9,243 nt of DNA from Alphaproteobacteria bacterium (GCA_013152625.1 JAADFY010000018.1:1-9243); one strand, 5' to 3'. Shown: positions 1 to 7,516, counted from the stretch's first letter. Made by a program: numbers and translations. The notes: a model not told the origin generated them from the letters alone.

Positions 1-381
1 CAGGATAATCGCGTCCGCCTGCCGGGCGATGAATGTCTTGACTGCCTCTGCCTCCAGATCAACCGACCGCTGGCTGACCCCGAACAGCATCTGAACCCCT
101 TTTTTCTGGAGAACCCGGGCCACCCCTTGCGCAAAATCGGCAAAAAGCGAGCTGCTTAAGATGGGCACCACCACCCCAATCATGTTCGAGCGGTTCGATA
201 CCAGGGAGCGGGCAGTCAGGTTCGGAAAATAACCGATTTCGTCGATGGCTTTGTGAACCTTTTCCCGGGTCGCAAGGCGTACGGTTTCCGGCCGCCGCAA
301 TGCCCGTGACACGGTAATCAGCGAAAGACCGGAGACCCTGGAAACATCCGTGAGTGTCATTTTTCGTTTTGGTTTTGACAC
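1..381 (-). CDS. LacI-family transcriptional regulator, GntR-like, 3' part outside window
   Basis: This is the N-terminal 127 residues of a LacI-family repressor; the rest lies beyond the left edge. The protein opens with a basic stretch (VSKPKRK) and then a helix-turn-helix at about residues 8-28, with the typical VSRVSGLSLITVSRALRRP signature. A canonical hinge follows (YFPNLTARSL, about 51-60), then the start of the periplasmic-binding-protein-like effector domain (IGVVVPILSSSLFADFAQGV). The GTG at 381 is chosen because AGGGG lies 7 bases upstream; an in-frame ATG at 360 is the alternative but would trim the basic arm. The RRPETV and EIGYFPN wording resembles gluconate-type GntR repressors, so it may respond to a sugar acid. 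That is family resemblance only. It is transcribed in the same direction as the regulator behind it and probably serves genes to the left. Confidence 0.9.
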   Translation of the reverse strand, partial: MSKPKRKMTLTDVSRVSGLSLITVSRALRRPETVRLATREKVHKAIDEIGYFPNLTARSLVSNRSNMIGVVVPILSSSLFADFAQGVARVLQKKGVQMLFGVSQRSVDLEAEAVKTFIARQADAIIL

Positions 382-518
382 ATCGAGGCCCCTGTAGCGG
401 TTTCAGTCAACGACCATTTGTGCCGCACAAGCCGCCCATCTGGCAAGCGGTCCGTTGCGCTTGCACGCTCCGAGACGACCGTTAATGCCGCGCGGCAAAA
501 TGGCAAAACACGGGTGTG
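382..518 (-). promoter_or_regulatory. Gap between the two lacI-type genes; possible promoter/operator of the left regulator
   Basis: No gene fits in these 137 bases. On the minus strand a TTGACT (410-405) resembles a -35 box, but no good -10 follows at a usable distance from the GTG start. TGCCGCGCGGCA at 486-497 is a perfect 12-bp palindrome with a central CpG, the symmetry LacI-family proteins often bind. TTGTG-CCG-CACAA at 418-430 is a second small inverted repeat. Either could be an autoregulatory operator for the left regulator. The 12-bp palindrome could also be a weak 3' hairpin for the upstream gene, although no T-run follows it. Confidence 0.3.
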
Positions 519-1565
519 TCAGGTGGTTGGCGCAAAAATGGCCGTGGATTGCCGTTCGACAATATGGCAGGCAAGTTCGACCCGACGCGGTGGCCCGGCA
601 AATTTCCCAAGATTGCTCAGCAAGAGATCAATCGCCGCGGCGCCGATTTCGTGCATTGGAATATGGATCGTGCTTAAGGGCGGGTTGTAAAACGCAGCCT
701 GGGGCAGATCATCCATTCCCATGACCGAAACGTCCCCCGGCACCCGGAAACCCTTGCGTTCCAGCCCCAGCATCGCGCCAACCGCCAGGCTGTCCCCCGC
801 CGCAAGAACCGCGGTGAAATCAAGCCCGTTGCGCTCGATTCGTTTTGCAATTGCATTGGCGGCCAGTTCCGGCAACCAGTCTTCCACTTCCACTGCGAGA
901 TCGGCCACATCGGTGTGCCCCTCATGCAGGAGGGCATCCCGCCAGCCCTCGAACCGTCTTTCAATGGTCCTGCGTCCCCGGCGCATCAAAAACAGGATCT
1001 GGGAATGGCCCAGTCTGGTAAGATACTCCGTCGCCATGCGCGATGCAGAACGATTGCACGGGGTCACACTGGACAGGCGCATCAGCGGATCATCGCTGTT
1101 GATCAGAACCACCGGCTTTGCCAGTTTGCTGGTCAGGGCAAGCAGGTCTTCGTCATCAAGCGTGAGAAACAAAAACCCCGCAACGTCTTCTTCTGCCGAT
1201 GCTCTTTTGAGCATGGACATGTCGTCCGCCTGATTACCGATCGGCTGGGTAATGATTTCCACGCCCAGCGATTTCGCCCGGGCGTTCAGTCCTTCCATAA
1301 CGTGGAAGGTGAATTGATTTCGCACATAATCGATCATCGCCACGCTGCTGGCGGCGAGAATGATCTTGCGACCCGCGATCGAGGCCGGCACCACATAATT
1401 TGTCGCCCGTGCGGCCTCGATGACCTGTGCGCGGATCTCCGGGCGAACACCCTTTTCTCCGGCCAGCGCCCGCGAAACGCTGCTCATGGACACGCCGCAC
1501 TGCCGGGCAATATCTTCAAGGCGAACCCGTTTGCTTGGTTTGTTTTTGTTATCGATTACCCCCAA
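519..1565 (-). CDS. LacI-family transcriptional regulator, likely repressor of the divergent uronate operon
   Basis: Complete LacI-type repressor, 348 residues from a TTG start at 1565. The start has GGAG 8 bases upstream and gives a normal family length. The frame stays open to a TTG at 1607, but that start would overlap the operator cluster and add 14 unlikely residues. The helix-turn-helix is at about residues 14-34 (VRLEDIARQCGVSMSSVSRAL). The effector domain runs from about 66 to 346 and shows family landmarks: LGHSQILFL (185-193), VLAAGDSLAVGAM (253-265), VPGDVSVMGMDD (275-286), and PPLSTIHIPMHEIGAAA (295-311). The hinge (YVVPASIAGRK, 57-67) lacks the usual A-R-x-L pattern. Its divergent position beside the GH105-kduI-transporter operon makes it the probable specific regulator, with a uronate-derived sugar as inducer. 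The inducer is inferred, not seen. Confidence 0.92.
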   Translation of the reverse strand: MGVIDNKNKPSKRVRLEDIARQCGVSMSSVSRALAGEKGVRPEIRAQVIEAARATNYVVPASIAGRKIILAASSVAMIDYVRNQFTFHVMEGLNARAKSLGVEIITQPIGNQADDMSMLKRASAEEDVAGFLFLTLDDEDLLALTSKLAKPVVLINSDDPLMRLSSVTPCNRSASRMATEYLTRLGHSQILFLMRRGRRTIERRFEGWRDALLHEGHTDVADLAVEVEDWLPELAANAIAKRIERNGLDFTAVLAAGDSLAVGAMLGLERKGFRVPGDVSVMGMDDLPQAAFYNPPLSTIHIPMHEIGAAAIDLLLSNLGKFAGPPRRVELACHIVERQSTAIFAPTT

Positions 1566-1582
1566 CTCCGCTTCTCCATGCC

Positions 1583-1627
1583 TGCAATCTGATATTGCAA
1601 ACTGCAATAATCTTTCATATTGCGCAA
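1583..1627. promoter_or_regulatory. Cluster of operator-like half-sites in the divergent control region
   Basis: TATTGCA-AAC-TGCAATA at 1593-1609 is a perfect 17-bp inverted repeat with 7-bp arms. The same half-site recurs: TGCAAT at 1583-1588 and 1603-1608, exactly 20 bp apart; ATTGCA at 1594-1599; and ATTGCG at 1619-1624. The last is part of the 8-bp palindrome TTGCGCAA (1620-1627). TGCAAT-CTGAT-ATTGCA (1583-1599) forms a second overlapping inverted repeat. The cluster sits between the start of the divergent LacI gene and the start of the hydrolase gene. That is where a local repressor controlling both directions would bind. The regulator that binds it is inferred from position. Confidence 0.6.
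1595..1623 (+). promoter_or_regulatory. Candidate promoter for the uronate operon
   Basis: TTGCAA (1595-1600) and TATTGC (1618-1623) are separated by 17 bases and could act as -35 and -10 boxes. The -10 match is weak. If real, the -35 box lies inside the 17-bp inverted repeat and the -10 overlaps TTGCGCAA, so repressor binding would block polymerase. The leader to the proposed ATG at 1658 would be about 27 bases. Confidence 0.3.
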
Positions 1628-1657
1628 CGAAATTCCATGTGTCAGAATTTTTCCGTC

Positions 1658-2803
1658 ATGAAAAGCGCAACACACGATCCCGGTAGCCTTAAAGCTGCCG
1701 GCATGCCTGCCAACGGCGGATCCCACGCCGAGCATCTAAACGCTTTGGTTGCCGGGATGGTGTCCCTGCGCCATGACGGCAGGTTTGACGAGCCAAATCT
1801 GGACGGCAGTGCCGGAGACTATATCAGCTTTAATTCCTGGGAATGGCCCCAGGGCGCCGGACTGTTCGGCCTGGTGCGTTTGTGGCAGCACAATCGGGAT
1901 GCGCAACTGTTGCGAACCCTGGAAGGCTGGTACGAGCGCCAGATCAATGCGGGTTTGCCAAAACTGAATGTCAACACCACGGCGCCGATGTTTGCCCTGT
2001 CGGTGTTGTGGGGAGAGACCCGGGAAGCGCGATGGGCCAAGGTCCTCGACAGGTGGGCGGACCAGCTGATTTCGACCATGCCCCGCACCCCCGAGGGCGG
2101 CTTTGAGCACTCCGTTTCCGACAAGATCAACAAAAATGAATTGTGGGCTGATACCTTGTTCATGGCGGCGCTGTTTCTGGCCAGCTATGGCCAGCTTTCA
2201 GGGCGCCGTGATCTGGTGGATGAAGCAGAACGGCAGTTTCTGGTTCATGGGCGCTATCTTGCCGACCCCCATAGCGGCCTCTGGTACCACGGCTGGACAT
2301 TTGAAGGCCGGCACAATTTCGCCCGCGCATTCTGGGGGCGTGGCAATGCCTGGACTGCGATCAGCATAGTTGAGTTGCTGGATTTGGCCGAAATTCGACC
2401 CTCGGTACGCGCCTGCCTGTTAGGCATCCTGGAAACCCACATAACCGCATTGCAAAAACTGCAAACACCGTCCGGCGCCTGGCGCACCCTTCTTGATGAT
2501 CCCACTTCCTATGAGGAAATGTCAGCCACAGCGGGGATCGGTTACGCGTTTTTGAAGGCAGCCCGTCTTGGCATCGGGCCCGCCGGGTGCCGGCCAGCCG
2601 GCTTAAGGGCCCTTGAAGCGGTCAAATCCAATGTAACCGAACAGGGAACGCTCTCTAATGTGTCCTATGGCACCCGCATGGGGCACGACCTGCAATTTTA
2701 TCACGACATTCCGTTTCAACCCACCGGCTACGGGCAGGCACTGGCCATTCTGTGCCTGACCGAGGGGTTGATCAACGATGAAGCCAAGGAGGTGGCCGCA
2801 TGA
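1658..2803 (+). CDS. Unsaturated uronyl / rhamnogalacturonyl hydrolase, GH88/GH105-type
   Basis: 381-residue (alpha/alpha)6-barrel hydrolase of the GH88/GH105 group, close to the length of Bacillus YteR. Such enzymes remove the 4,5-unsaturated uronic acid that polysaccharide lyases leave at the non-reducing end of oligosaccharides. Seen: NSWEWPQGAGLFGL (59-72); LNVNTTAPM (103-111); ELWADTLFMAAL (161-172), whose Asp165 matches the catalytic Asp143 of YteR; FWGRGNAWT (225-233); and MSATAGIGYAFLKAA (288-302). No signal peptide, so it probably acts in the cytoplasm on imported oligosaccharides. The start is uncertain: ATG 1658 has no clear ribosome site, ATG 1637 in the same frame would add 7 residues, and the frame is open back to 1427 inside the divergent gene. 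First gene of the operon; its stop overlaps kduI by 4 bp. The sugar preference (galacturonyl or glucuronyl) cannot be read from sequence. Confidence 0.9.
   Translation: MKSATHDPGSLKAAGMPANGGSHAEHLNALVAGMVSLRHDGRFDEPNLDGSAGDYISFNSWEWPQGAGLFGLVRLWQHNRDAQLLRTLEGWYERQINAGLPKLNVNTTAPMFALSVLWGETREARWAKVLDRWADQLISTMPRTPEGGFEHSVSDKINKNELWADTLFMAALFLASYGQLSGRRDLVDEAERQFLVHGRYLADPHSGLWYHGWTFEGRHNFARAFWGRGNAWTAISIVELLDLAEIRPSVRACLLGILETHITALQKLQTPSGAWRTLLDDPTSYEEMSATAGIGYAFLKAARLGIGPAGCRPAGLRALEAVKSNVTEQGTLSNVSYGTRMGHDLQFYHDIPFQPTGYGQALAILCLTEGLINDEAKEVAA
2786..2792 (+). promoter_or_regulatory. Strong ribosome binding site of kduI
   Basis: AAGGAGG lies 7 bases before the ATG at 2800, inside the end of the hydrolase gene. 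It fixes 2800 as the start rather than the second ATG at 2806 and suggests strong, partly independent translation of kduI. Confidence 0.8.
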
Positions 2804-3636
2804 GCATGGAAGTCTATTACGGCGCCGCCCCGGCCGATATTGCCCGCTATGACACCGAAGAACTTCGTTCCGCGTTTCTCATTCAAAAACTGTTTGAACC
2901 CGGAAAGCTGAAATTTATCTACACCCATGTTGATCGCATGATCATTGGCGGTGCCTGCCCGGTGGACGCACCCCTGATATTCGGCGCCGGCGGCGAGTTG
3001 GGCACCGACCACTTCTTTTCGGCCCGGGAAATGGGGATTGCCAATCTGGGCGGGCCCGGGGAAATCCGTGTCGACGGCAAAAGGTTCCCCCTGGCCAATC
3101 GTGACATTTTGTATGTCGGGCGCGGTGCCAAAGAAGTGGTGCTCACCAGTGCCGACCAAAACTCGCCCGCCTGGTTCTATATGAATTCTGTCCCCGCCGG
3201 CGCCGACATCGCCCACCGGCTGATCCTGAAATCAGAGGCAAAACCGGTGGATCTGGGCGACGCGGAACATGCCAACAAGCGGCGTCTGGCCATGTATATT
3301 CACCCCGAAGTTGCCCCCTCGTGCCTTTTGCTCATGGGGATCACCGATCTGGCGCCGGGTAGCATATGGAACACCATGCCACCCCATCTGCATGAGCGGC
3401 GCATGGAGGCCTATCACTATTTTGACATGGCGCAAGAGGACCGGGTCATTCACCTCATGGGGCGGCCCGAAGCAACCCGGCACCTGATTGTGGCCAACGG
3501 CGATGGCGTGCTCTCGCCCTCCTGGTCCATTCACATGGGAGCCGGCACCGGGCCTTACGCATTTGTCTGGGGCATGACCGGTGAAAATCAGGCCTACAAC
3601 GATTTCGATCCCGTGCCGGTGGCGAGGCTTCGATGA
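2800..3636 (+). CDS. kduI: 5-dehydro-4-deoxy-D-glucuronate isomerase (KduI)
   Basis: 278 residues, the same length as E. coli KduI. The enzyme converts 5-keto-4-deoxyuronate, formed spontaneously from unsaturated hexuronate, into 2,5-diketo-3-deoxygluconate in the cytoplasm; KduD would act next but is not in the window. The cupin metal site is complete: His196, His198, Glu203 (in PPHLHERRMEAYHYF) and His245 (SWSIHMGAG), the positions of the zinc ligands in the E. coli protein. Other family stretches include FEPGKLKFIYTHVDRMIIGG (32-51), FFSAREMGIANLGGPG (72-87), NTMPPHLHERRMEAYHYFDM (191-210) and YAFVWGMTGENQAYNDFD (253-270). It overlaps the hydrolase before it and the large gene after it by ATGA, so the three are translationally coupled. 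Its presence points to pectin- or glycosaminoglycan-type uronates rather than alginate, whose product enters through a different enzyme. Confidence 0.97.
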   Translation: MSMEVYYGAAPADIARYDTEELRSAFLIQKLFEPGKLKFIYTHVDRMIIGGACPVDAPLIFGAGGELGTDHFFSAREMGIANLGGPGEIRVDGKRFPLANRDILYVGRGAKEVVLTSADQNSPAWFYMNSVPAGADIAHRLILKSEAKPVDLGDAEHANKRRLAMYIHPEVAPSCLLLMGITDLAPGSIWNTMPPHLHERRMEAYHYFDMAQEDRVIHLMGRPEATRHLIVANGDGVLSPSWSIHMGAGTGPYAFVWGMTGENQAYNDFDPVPVARLR

Positions 3637-6236
3637 GAAAATCGGCGGCACAATCCGACAAAGGCGATTTTCTTTTCCGGCCTTTGGCAAACGGCCGCTC
3701 GATAACCTATTGGCAGTTGGGGGCCACAAACCAGACCCCCTATGACGTTGCCGATCAGACCATGGAAGGGGAAATGGACCCGTTTTTCTTTATGACAAAG
3801 AAAAAGAACTTCATCCCCCATGAATATCCGTGCCGCACCGATTTTATTGCCAGATATCGGCAGAAAATGCCCGCTCCCGCCTTCGAATTTACACCCGACT
3901 GCAATTGGCTGCCGTTTGGCGCCGCCAGCGTAGATCTTTCCGGGTTCTGGTTTCGACCGACAAAACTTGAAACCTGGGCCCGCACATTCCTGATCACCGA
4001 GAATGAGGGGAGGGCGACATTTGAACTTTCAACCTGCGGCGGTGCGGTTGTGTTCCTTAATGGGGTCGAAGCGGGTTGGATGGCCCCCTATCAGCGAAAT
4101 TTCCAGTCCACCCGTTCTTTTACGGTTGAACTGAACGCGGGGAAAAATGAAATACGGGTATTCTTTGATGACCTGGCCGAACGCGACGCCAGATACGGCT
4201 TTCGCCTCGACTGCATTGACGGCCCGGCTGCCCAACAGGCACTGCCCACACAAAATGCGAGCAAAATTGCCGCCCGGTTTGAAACCGCGCTGTCAGCGAT
4301 GCGTTTTGAAAAATTCTCCTACACCGAAGGCGAGGTTGCCCTGGTTACCGATACCTCACTGGCGGCACAAACCGGCATTTCAATAAAGGTGGAGGGCGAT
4401 TTCATGTCCACCGAACATCTTGAAATTGAAATGCAGCTCGCCTCGGACACCCCGCGTATTCTCATCGGCCGGGCAGAGGAACTGCCAGCCGATTTCAGGC
4501 ATTTTCACGTCTCGCTCAGTGCCGGGGGCTTTACCGCCTCCCGGGTGTTTGGTGTCGAGATCTGCCATGTAAAACGCCAGGGCGCCGCCCCGGAAACCCT
4601 TGCGCTGCGCATCAAAGAAGCACTCAGCGAAGTGGCCGGATATGGCGAACCCGATTCAGTTTGTGCCCTGGCGCGTCTGGCCACCGGCAAGGGGGGCGAA
4701 ACCACCGATCAGATGCTCGAAGAAGTGCTCCCCGCCATAAAGGCGTGCCATGATTGTGCGGACTTCATCCTGGTGCCCCTCATCTGGTGCCGGAACATTT
4801 ACGGCAATGATATCGGGGTGGAAACCCGATCCCGGATTGATCGGGCAATACTGGGCTATCGCTACTGGATGGATGAACCGGGCAATGATGTTCAATGGTA
4901 TTTCTCGGAAAACCACGCCCTGCTGTTTCACACCGCCGCCTACCTTGCCGGAAATTTGCTGGCCTCATCCACATTCGTTCGCTCCGGGCGCTCCGGGCTT
5001 GAGCAGTCGGCCACCGGTGCCCGCCGGGTGCGGGCCTGGCTGGATCATTTTGAACAGTGCGAAATGGCTGAATTCAACTCCGCGCCATACTTTCCAATTG
5101 ATCTGAAGGGCCTTACCGCGCTTTTTGCCCTCGCCCCGGATGCCGATATTAAAAATCGGGCCGGCGCCGCCATTTCGAGATTACTTCTCATTGTTGCCAA
5201 CAGCGCCCATCACGGCACACTGACCGCCGCCCAGGGACGTTCCTACGAGCATACTTTGCGCGCTGGACGGTCTCTGGAATTGTCCGGAATAATGCGCATG
5301 GTCCGGGGTACCGGCAACTACGGCAGACGCTTCCATGCCTTGCCGCAACTGGGGTTGTGCCTGCGCGATTTCGGGCTGGAACTGCCCGGCGAAATCGGCG
5401 CTGGCGCCGGCAACCTGAATGAAGGGGCGCAGGAGTGGTGCTTTTCCCAGGGAAAAGGCGGCATTGCCAGGCTCTATCATTTCAAGAACAAAAACTATGC
5501 TATGGGCTCGGTGGCCAATTATCGCTGGGGCGAATGGGGCTATCAGGAAACACCGCTGCAGGCGCGCATCGGCACCAACCCCGATGCCCAGATCTGGATC
5601 AATCACCCCGGTGAACGCATACAGTCCGGCTTTGGCCGCCCCTCTTACTGGGGCGGTTCAGGTACATTGCCCCGGGTACACCAGTACAAGGCACTGGCCG
5701 TCTTCTCCTTTGATTGCCACCTCGAACAAATCGGGTTTACCCATGCCTGGTTTCCCCGCGACATCTTTGATGAGACATTTAACGGCAGCAAATTCGCCGC
5801 AGCGAAATCCGGCGACGGATATGTAATTCTAAAAGCACAAAAACCGCTCCAGCCCATAACCGACGGGCCATCCGCAAACGCGGAGTTGCGCCAGCCGGGT
5901 CATAAAGCCACCTGGATCGTTCGGCTCGATGACACCGCGAACTGTGCCTCGCTAAGGGCCTTTGCCGATAAATTTTCCGGGCTGGAAATCTTAGGCGCTC
6001 CCGACAAAACCATGATCGTTGACGATCCGGAATATGGGCGCATCTGTTTTTACGAAAATGGATGCGTTGAAGGCGAGGGGCGTGTCCTTGATCCTTCAGA
6101 CTGGACCCTGGAAGGCACGCTCAGCCATTTCCCCGATCACACGCCACCCCCAAATTCGAATTTATCTGAAGGTCTCAAGTTGACCCCGAATGGTCAGCGA
6201 CCTGCAACACCAACGGGCGCGACGCCGTCCAATTAG
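3633..6236 (+). CDS. Large unassigned protein resembling (alpha/alpha)-toroid polysaccharide lyases; probable intracellular uronan-cleaving enzyme
   Basis: 867 residues that I cannot assign to a named family. Apparent layout: an N-terminal segment; a beta-sandwich at about 90-200 like the non-catalytic domains of beta-galactosidases (FRPTKLETWARTFL, then FLNGVEAGW at 141-149 and NEIRVFFDDLAERD at 172-185); a second beta region at about 230-315; a helical block at about 320-605; and a C-terminal beta-rich part at about 610-830. Lyase-like residues in the helical block are Asn427-His428 (FSENHALLFHTAAYLAG), His433, Tyr486 (FNSAPYFPID), His526-His527 and Tyr538 (GRSYEH). The Asn-His pair followed about 58 residues later by Tyr recalls PL15/PL17/PL21 toroid lyases. 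No signal peptide or membrane segment, so probably cytoplasmic. GAGG lies 5 bases before the ATG. It sits between kduI and a sugar importer, so cleaving imported uronic-acid oligosaccharides is the likely role. A hydrolase of similar fold is possible. Confidence 0.85.
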   Translation: MRKSAAQSDKGDFLFRPLANGRSITYWQLGATNQTPYDVADQTMEGEMDPFFFMTKKKNFIPHEYPCRTDFIARYRQKMPAPAFEFTPDCNWLPFGAASVDLSGFWFRPTKLETWARTFLITENEGRATFELSTCGGAVVFLNGVEAGWMAPYQRNFQSTRSFTVELNAGKNEIRVFFDDLAERDARYGFRLDCIDGPAAQQALPTQNASKIAARFETALSAMRFEKFSYTEGEVALVTDTSLAAQTGISIKVEGDFMSTEHLEIEMQLASDTPRILIGRAEELPADFRHFHVSLSAGGFTASRVFGVEICHVKRQGAAPETLALRIKEALSEVAGYGEPDSVCALARLATGKGGETTDQMLEEVLPAIKACHDCADFILVPLIWCRNIYGNDIGVETRSRIDRAILGYRYWMDEPGNDVQWYFSENHALLFHTAAYLAGNLLASSTFVRSGRSGLEQSATGARRVRAWLDHFEQCEMAEFNSAPYFPIDLKGLTALFALAPDADIKNRAGAAISRLLLIVANSAHHGTLTAAQGRSYEHTLRAGRSLELSGIMRMVRGTGNYGRRFHALPQLGLCLRDFGLELPGEIGAGAGNLNEGAQEWCFSQGKGGIARLYHFKNKNYAMGSVANYRWGEWGYQETPLQARIGTNPDAQIWINHPGERIQSGFGRPSYWGGSGTLPRVHQYKALAVFSFDCHLEQIGFTHAWFPRDIFDETFNGSKFAAAKSGDGYVILKAQKPLQPITDGPSANAELRQPGHKATWIVRLDDTANCASLRAFADKFSGLEILGAPDKTMIVDDPEYGRICFYENGCVEGEGRVLDPSDWTLEGTLSHFPDHTPPPNSNLSEGLKLTPNGQRPATPTGATPSN

Positions 6237-6240
6237 GAGG
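6235..6240 (+). promoter_or_regulatory. Ribosome binding site overlapping the upstream stop, deciding a GTG start
   Basis: AGGAGG begins inside the TAG stop of the large gene and lies 5 bases before the GTG at 6246. There is no competing ATG that would keep the signal peptide, so GTG is the start of the binding-protein gene. Confidence 0.8.
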
Positions 6241-6245
6241 AAACT

Positions 6246-7514
6246 GTGACAAAAGCAAAAACACTTCTGGCCACCCTGGCCTTTGGTCTATTGGCCACAA
6301 CAACCGCTCTTGCCGGTGAAGTTCGCATCATGTGGTATTCCGATGGCGTTGAGGGCGAAGTTCTTCAGGACCTGATGGACCGGTTCATGGTCGACAATCC
6401 CGACATCGACGTGATCATTGACAATGTGTCCTACTCCACCGTCCGTGAGCAATTGCCGGTGCAGCTCGAAGCGGGCAGCGGGCCGGATATTGCCCGGGTT
6501 ACCGACCTGAAAGCTCAGTCCGAACATTGGCTCGATCTCACCCCGTATGTTGAGGACGCGGACTATTGGCGGGATAATTTTGGCGACCAGGCCGACTGGA
6601 TGCGCCCCGACGGTTCCGATGCCATCACCGGGTTCATGACCCAGATTACCCTGACCGGCGGCTATGCCAACAAGACCCTGTTTGATCAGGCCGGCATTGA
6701 AATTCCGGGGCCCGAGGCGACCTGGGATGAGTGGATGGAAATCGTCCAGCAGGTGGCGACATCCCAGCAGGTGCCGTTCCCGGCGGCCATGGATCGGTCC
6801 GGACACCGCATCTCGGGTCCAAACATATCCTTTGGCGCCAACTATGTGGGTGCGGATGGTTTGCCGGCGCCCATTGACGATGGCGTAAAAGCCATGGTTT
6901 CGCGTTTTGTCGAGTGGAACGCCCAGGGCATCATGAACCCCGAGGTCTGGGTTTCGGCATCCGGTACCACCTATCGCGCGGCGGCGGACGACTTCATCAA
7001 TGGCCAGCTGGTGTATTATTATTCCGGAAACTGGCAGATCTCCAACCTGTCGACTAAAATTGGCGACACGTTCGACTGGGTGGCAACGGGCAGTCCCTGC
7101 GGAACAGCGGCTTGCTCGGGAATGCCCGGTGGTGCCGGCCTGGTTGCGGTAAAATACACCAAGAACCCGGAAGATGTGGGCAAGGTGATGGACTATCTGG
7201 CAAGCGCTGAAGTGGTCAAGGAATTCTCCGAACGCACCTTGTTCATTCCCGCTCACCGGGGCGTAATTGCCCAGGGCCTGCAATTTCAGTCCGACGATCC
7301 CCAGGTCAATGCAGCCCTGAGCGGCTTTGTCGCCGCTTCGGCCTCCACCGATCCCAACGCCCTGTTCCTGCCGGGCTGGAAGTGGGCCGGAACCTATTAC
7401 GGTGCTCTGGTTTCGCGCACCTCCCAGGTAATTGCCGGAGAACTGACCCTTGAGGAAGCCTATGAGCGCATGGACGCGGACATCGCGGCGAAAGTTGCCG
7501 AGATATCCCGCTAA
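6246..7514 (+). CDS. Sugar ABC transporter substrate-binding protein (family 1, CUT1 type)
   Basis: 422-residue periplasmic solute-binding protein of the bacterial extracellular solute-binding family 1. A classic Sec signal peptide covers residues 1-23 (basic MTKAK, hydrophobic TLLATLAFGLLATTT, ALA cleavage site before GEV). There is no lipobox cysteine, so it should be free in the periplasm. Family landmarks are the first beta strand VRIMWYSDG (26-34), EAGSGPDIARVTD (75-87), WDEWMEIVQQVA (160-171), YYYSGNWQI (257-265) and MPGGAGLVAVKYTKNPEDV (293-311). The mature protein has only two cysteines, Cys285 and Cys290, which could form a periplasmic disulfide. It follows the large enzyme gene by 9 bases and precedes two permease genes, so it captures the oligosaccharide handled by the upstream enzymes. 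The actual ligand is inferred from context. Confidence 0.95.
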   Translation: MTKAKTLLATLAFGLLATTTALAGEVRIMWYSDGVEGEVLQDLMDRFMVDNPDIDVIIDNVSYSTVREQLPVQLEAGSGPDIARVTDLKAQSEHWLDLTPYVEDADYWRDNFGDQADWMRPDGSDAITGFMTQITLTGGYANKTLFDQAGIEIPGPEATWDEWMEIVQQVATSQQVPFPAAMDRSGHRISGPNISFGANYVGADGLPAPIDDGVKAMVSRFVEWNAQGIMNPEVWVSASGTTYRAAADDFINGQLVYYYSGNWQISNLSTKIGDTFDWVATGSPCGTAACSGMPGGAGLVAVKYTKNPEDVGKVMDYLASAEVVKEFSERTLFIPAHRGVIAQGLQFQSDDPQVNAALSGFVAASASTDPNALFLPGWKWAGTYYGALVSRTSQVIAGELTLEEAYERMDADIAAKVAEISR

Positions 7515-7516
7515 AA

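Noticed and set aside
915..1592. Plus-strand open frame of 225 codons across the complete lacI-type gene
   Set aside because: It is antisense to a well-supported LacI protein, has no ribosome site and shows no domain.
1427..1657. Upstream extension of the GH105 reading frame
   Set aside because: The frame is open to 1427 but would run through the divergent regulator gene and the operator cluster. The extra residues are not family-like and GH105 proteins normally begin near the ATG at 1658.
2450..2464. TTGCA-AAAAC-TGCAA inside the hydrolase gene, similar to the intergenic operator
   Set aside because: The arms are shorter, the spacer is 5 instead of 3, and it encodes an ordinary Leu-Gln-Lys-Leu-Gln helix stretch. 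Most likely chance, although a remote auxiliary operator cannot be excluded.
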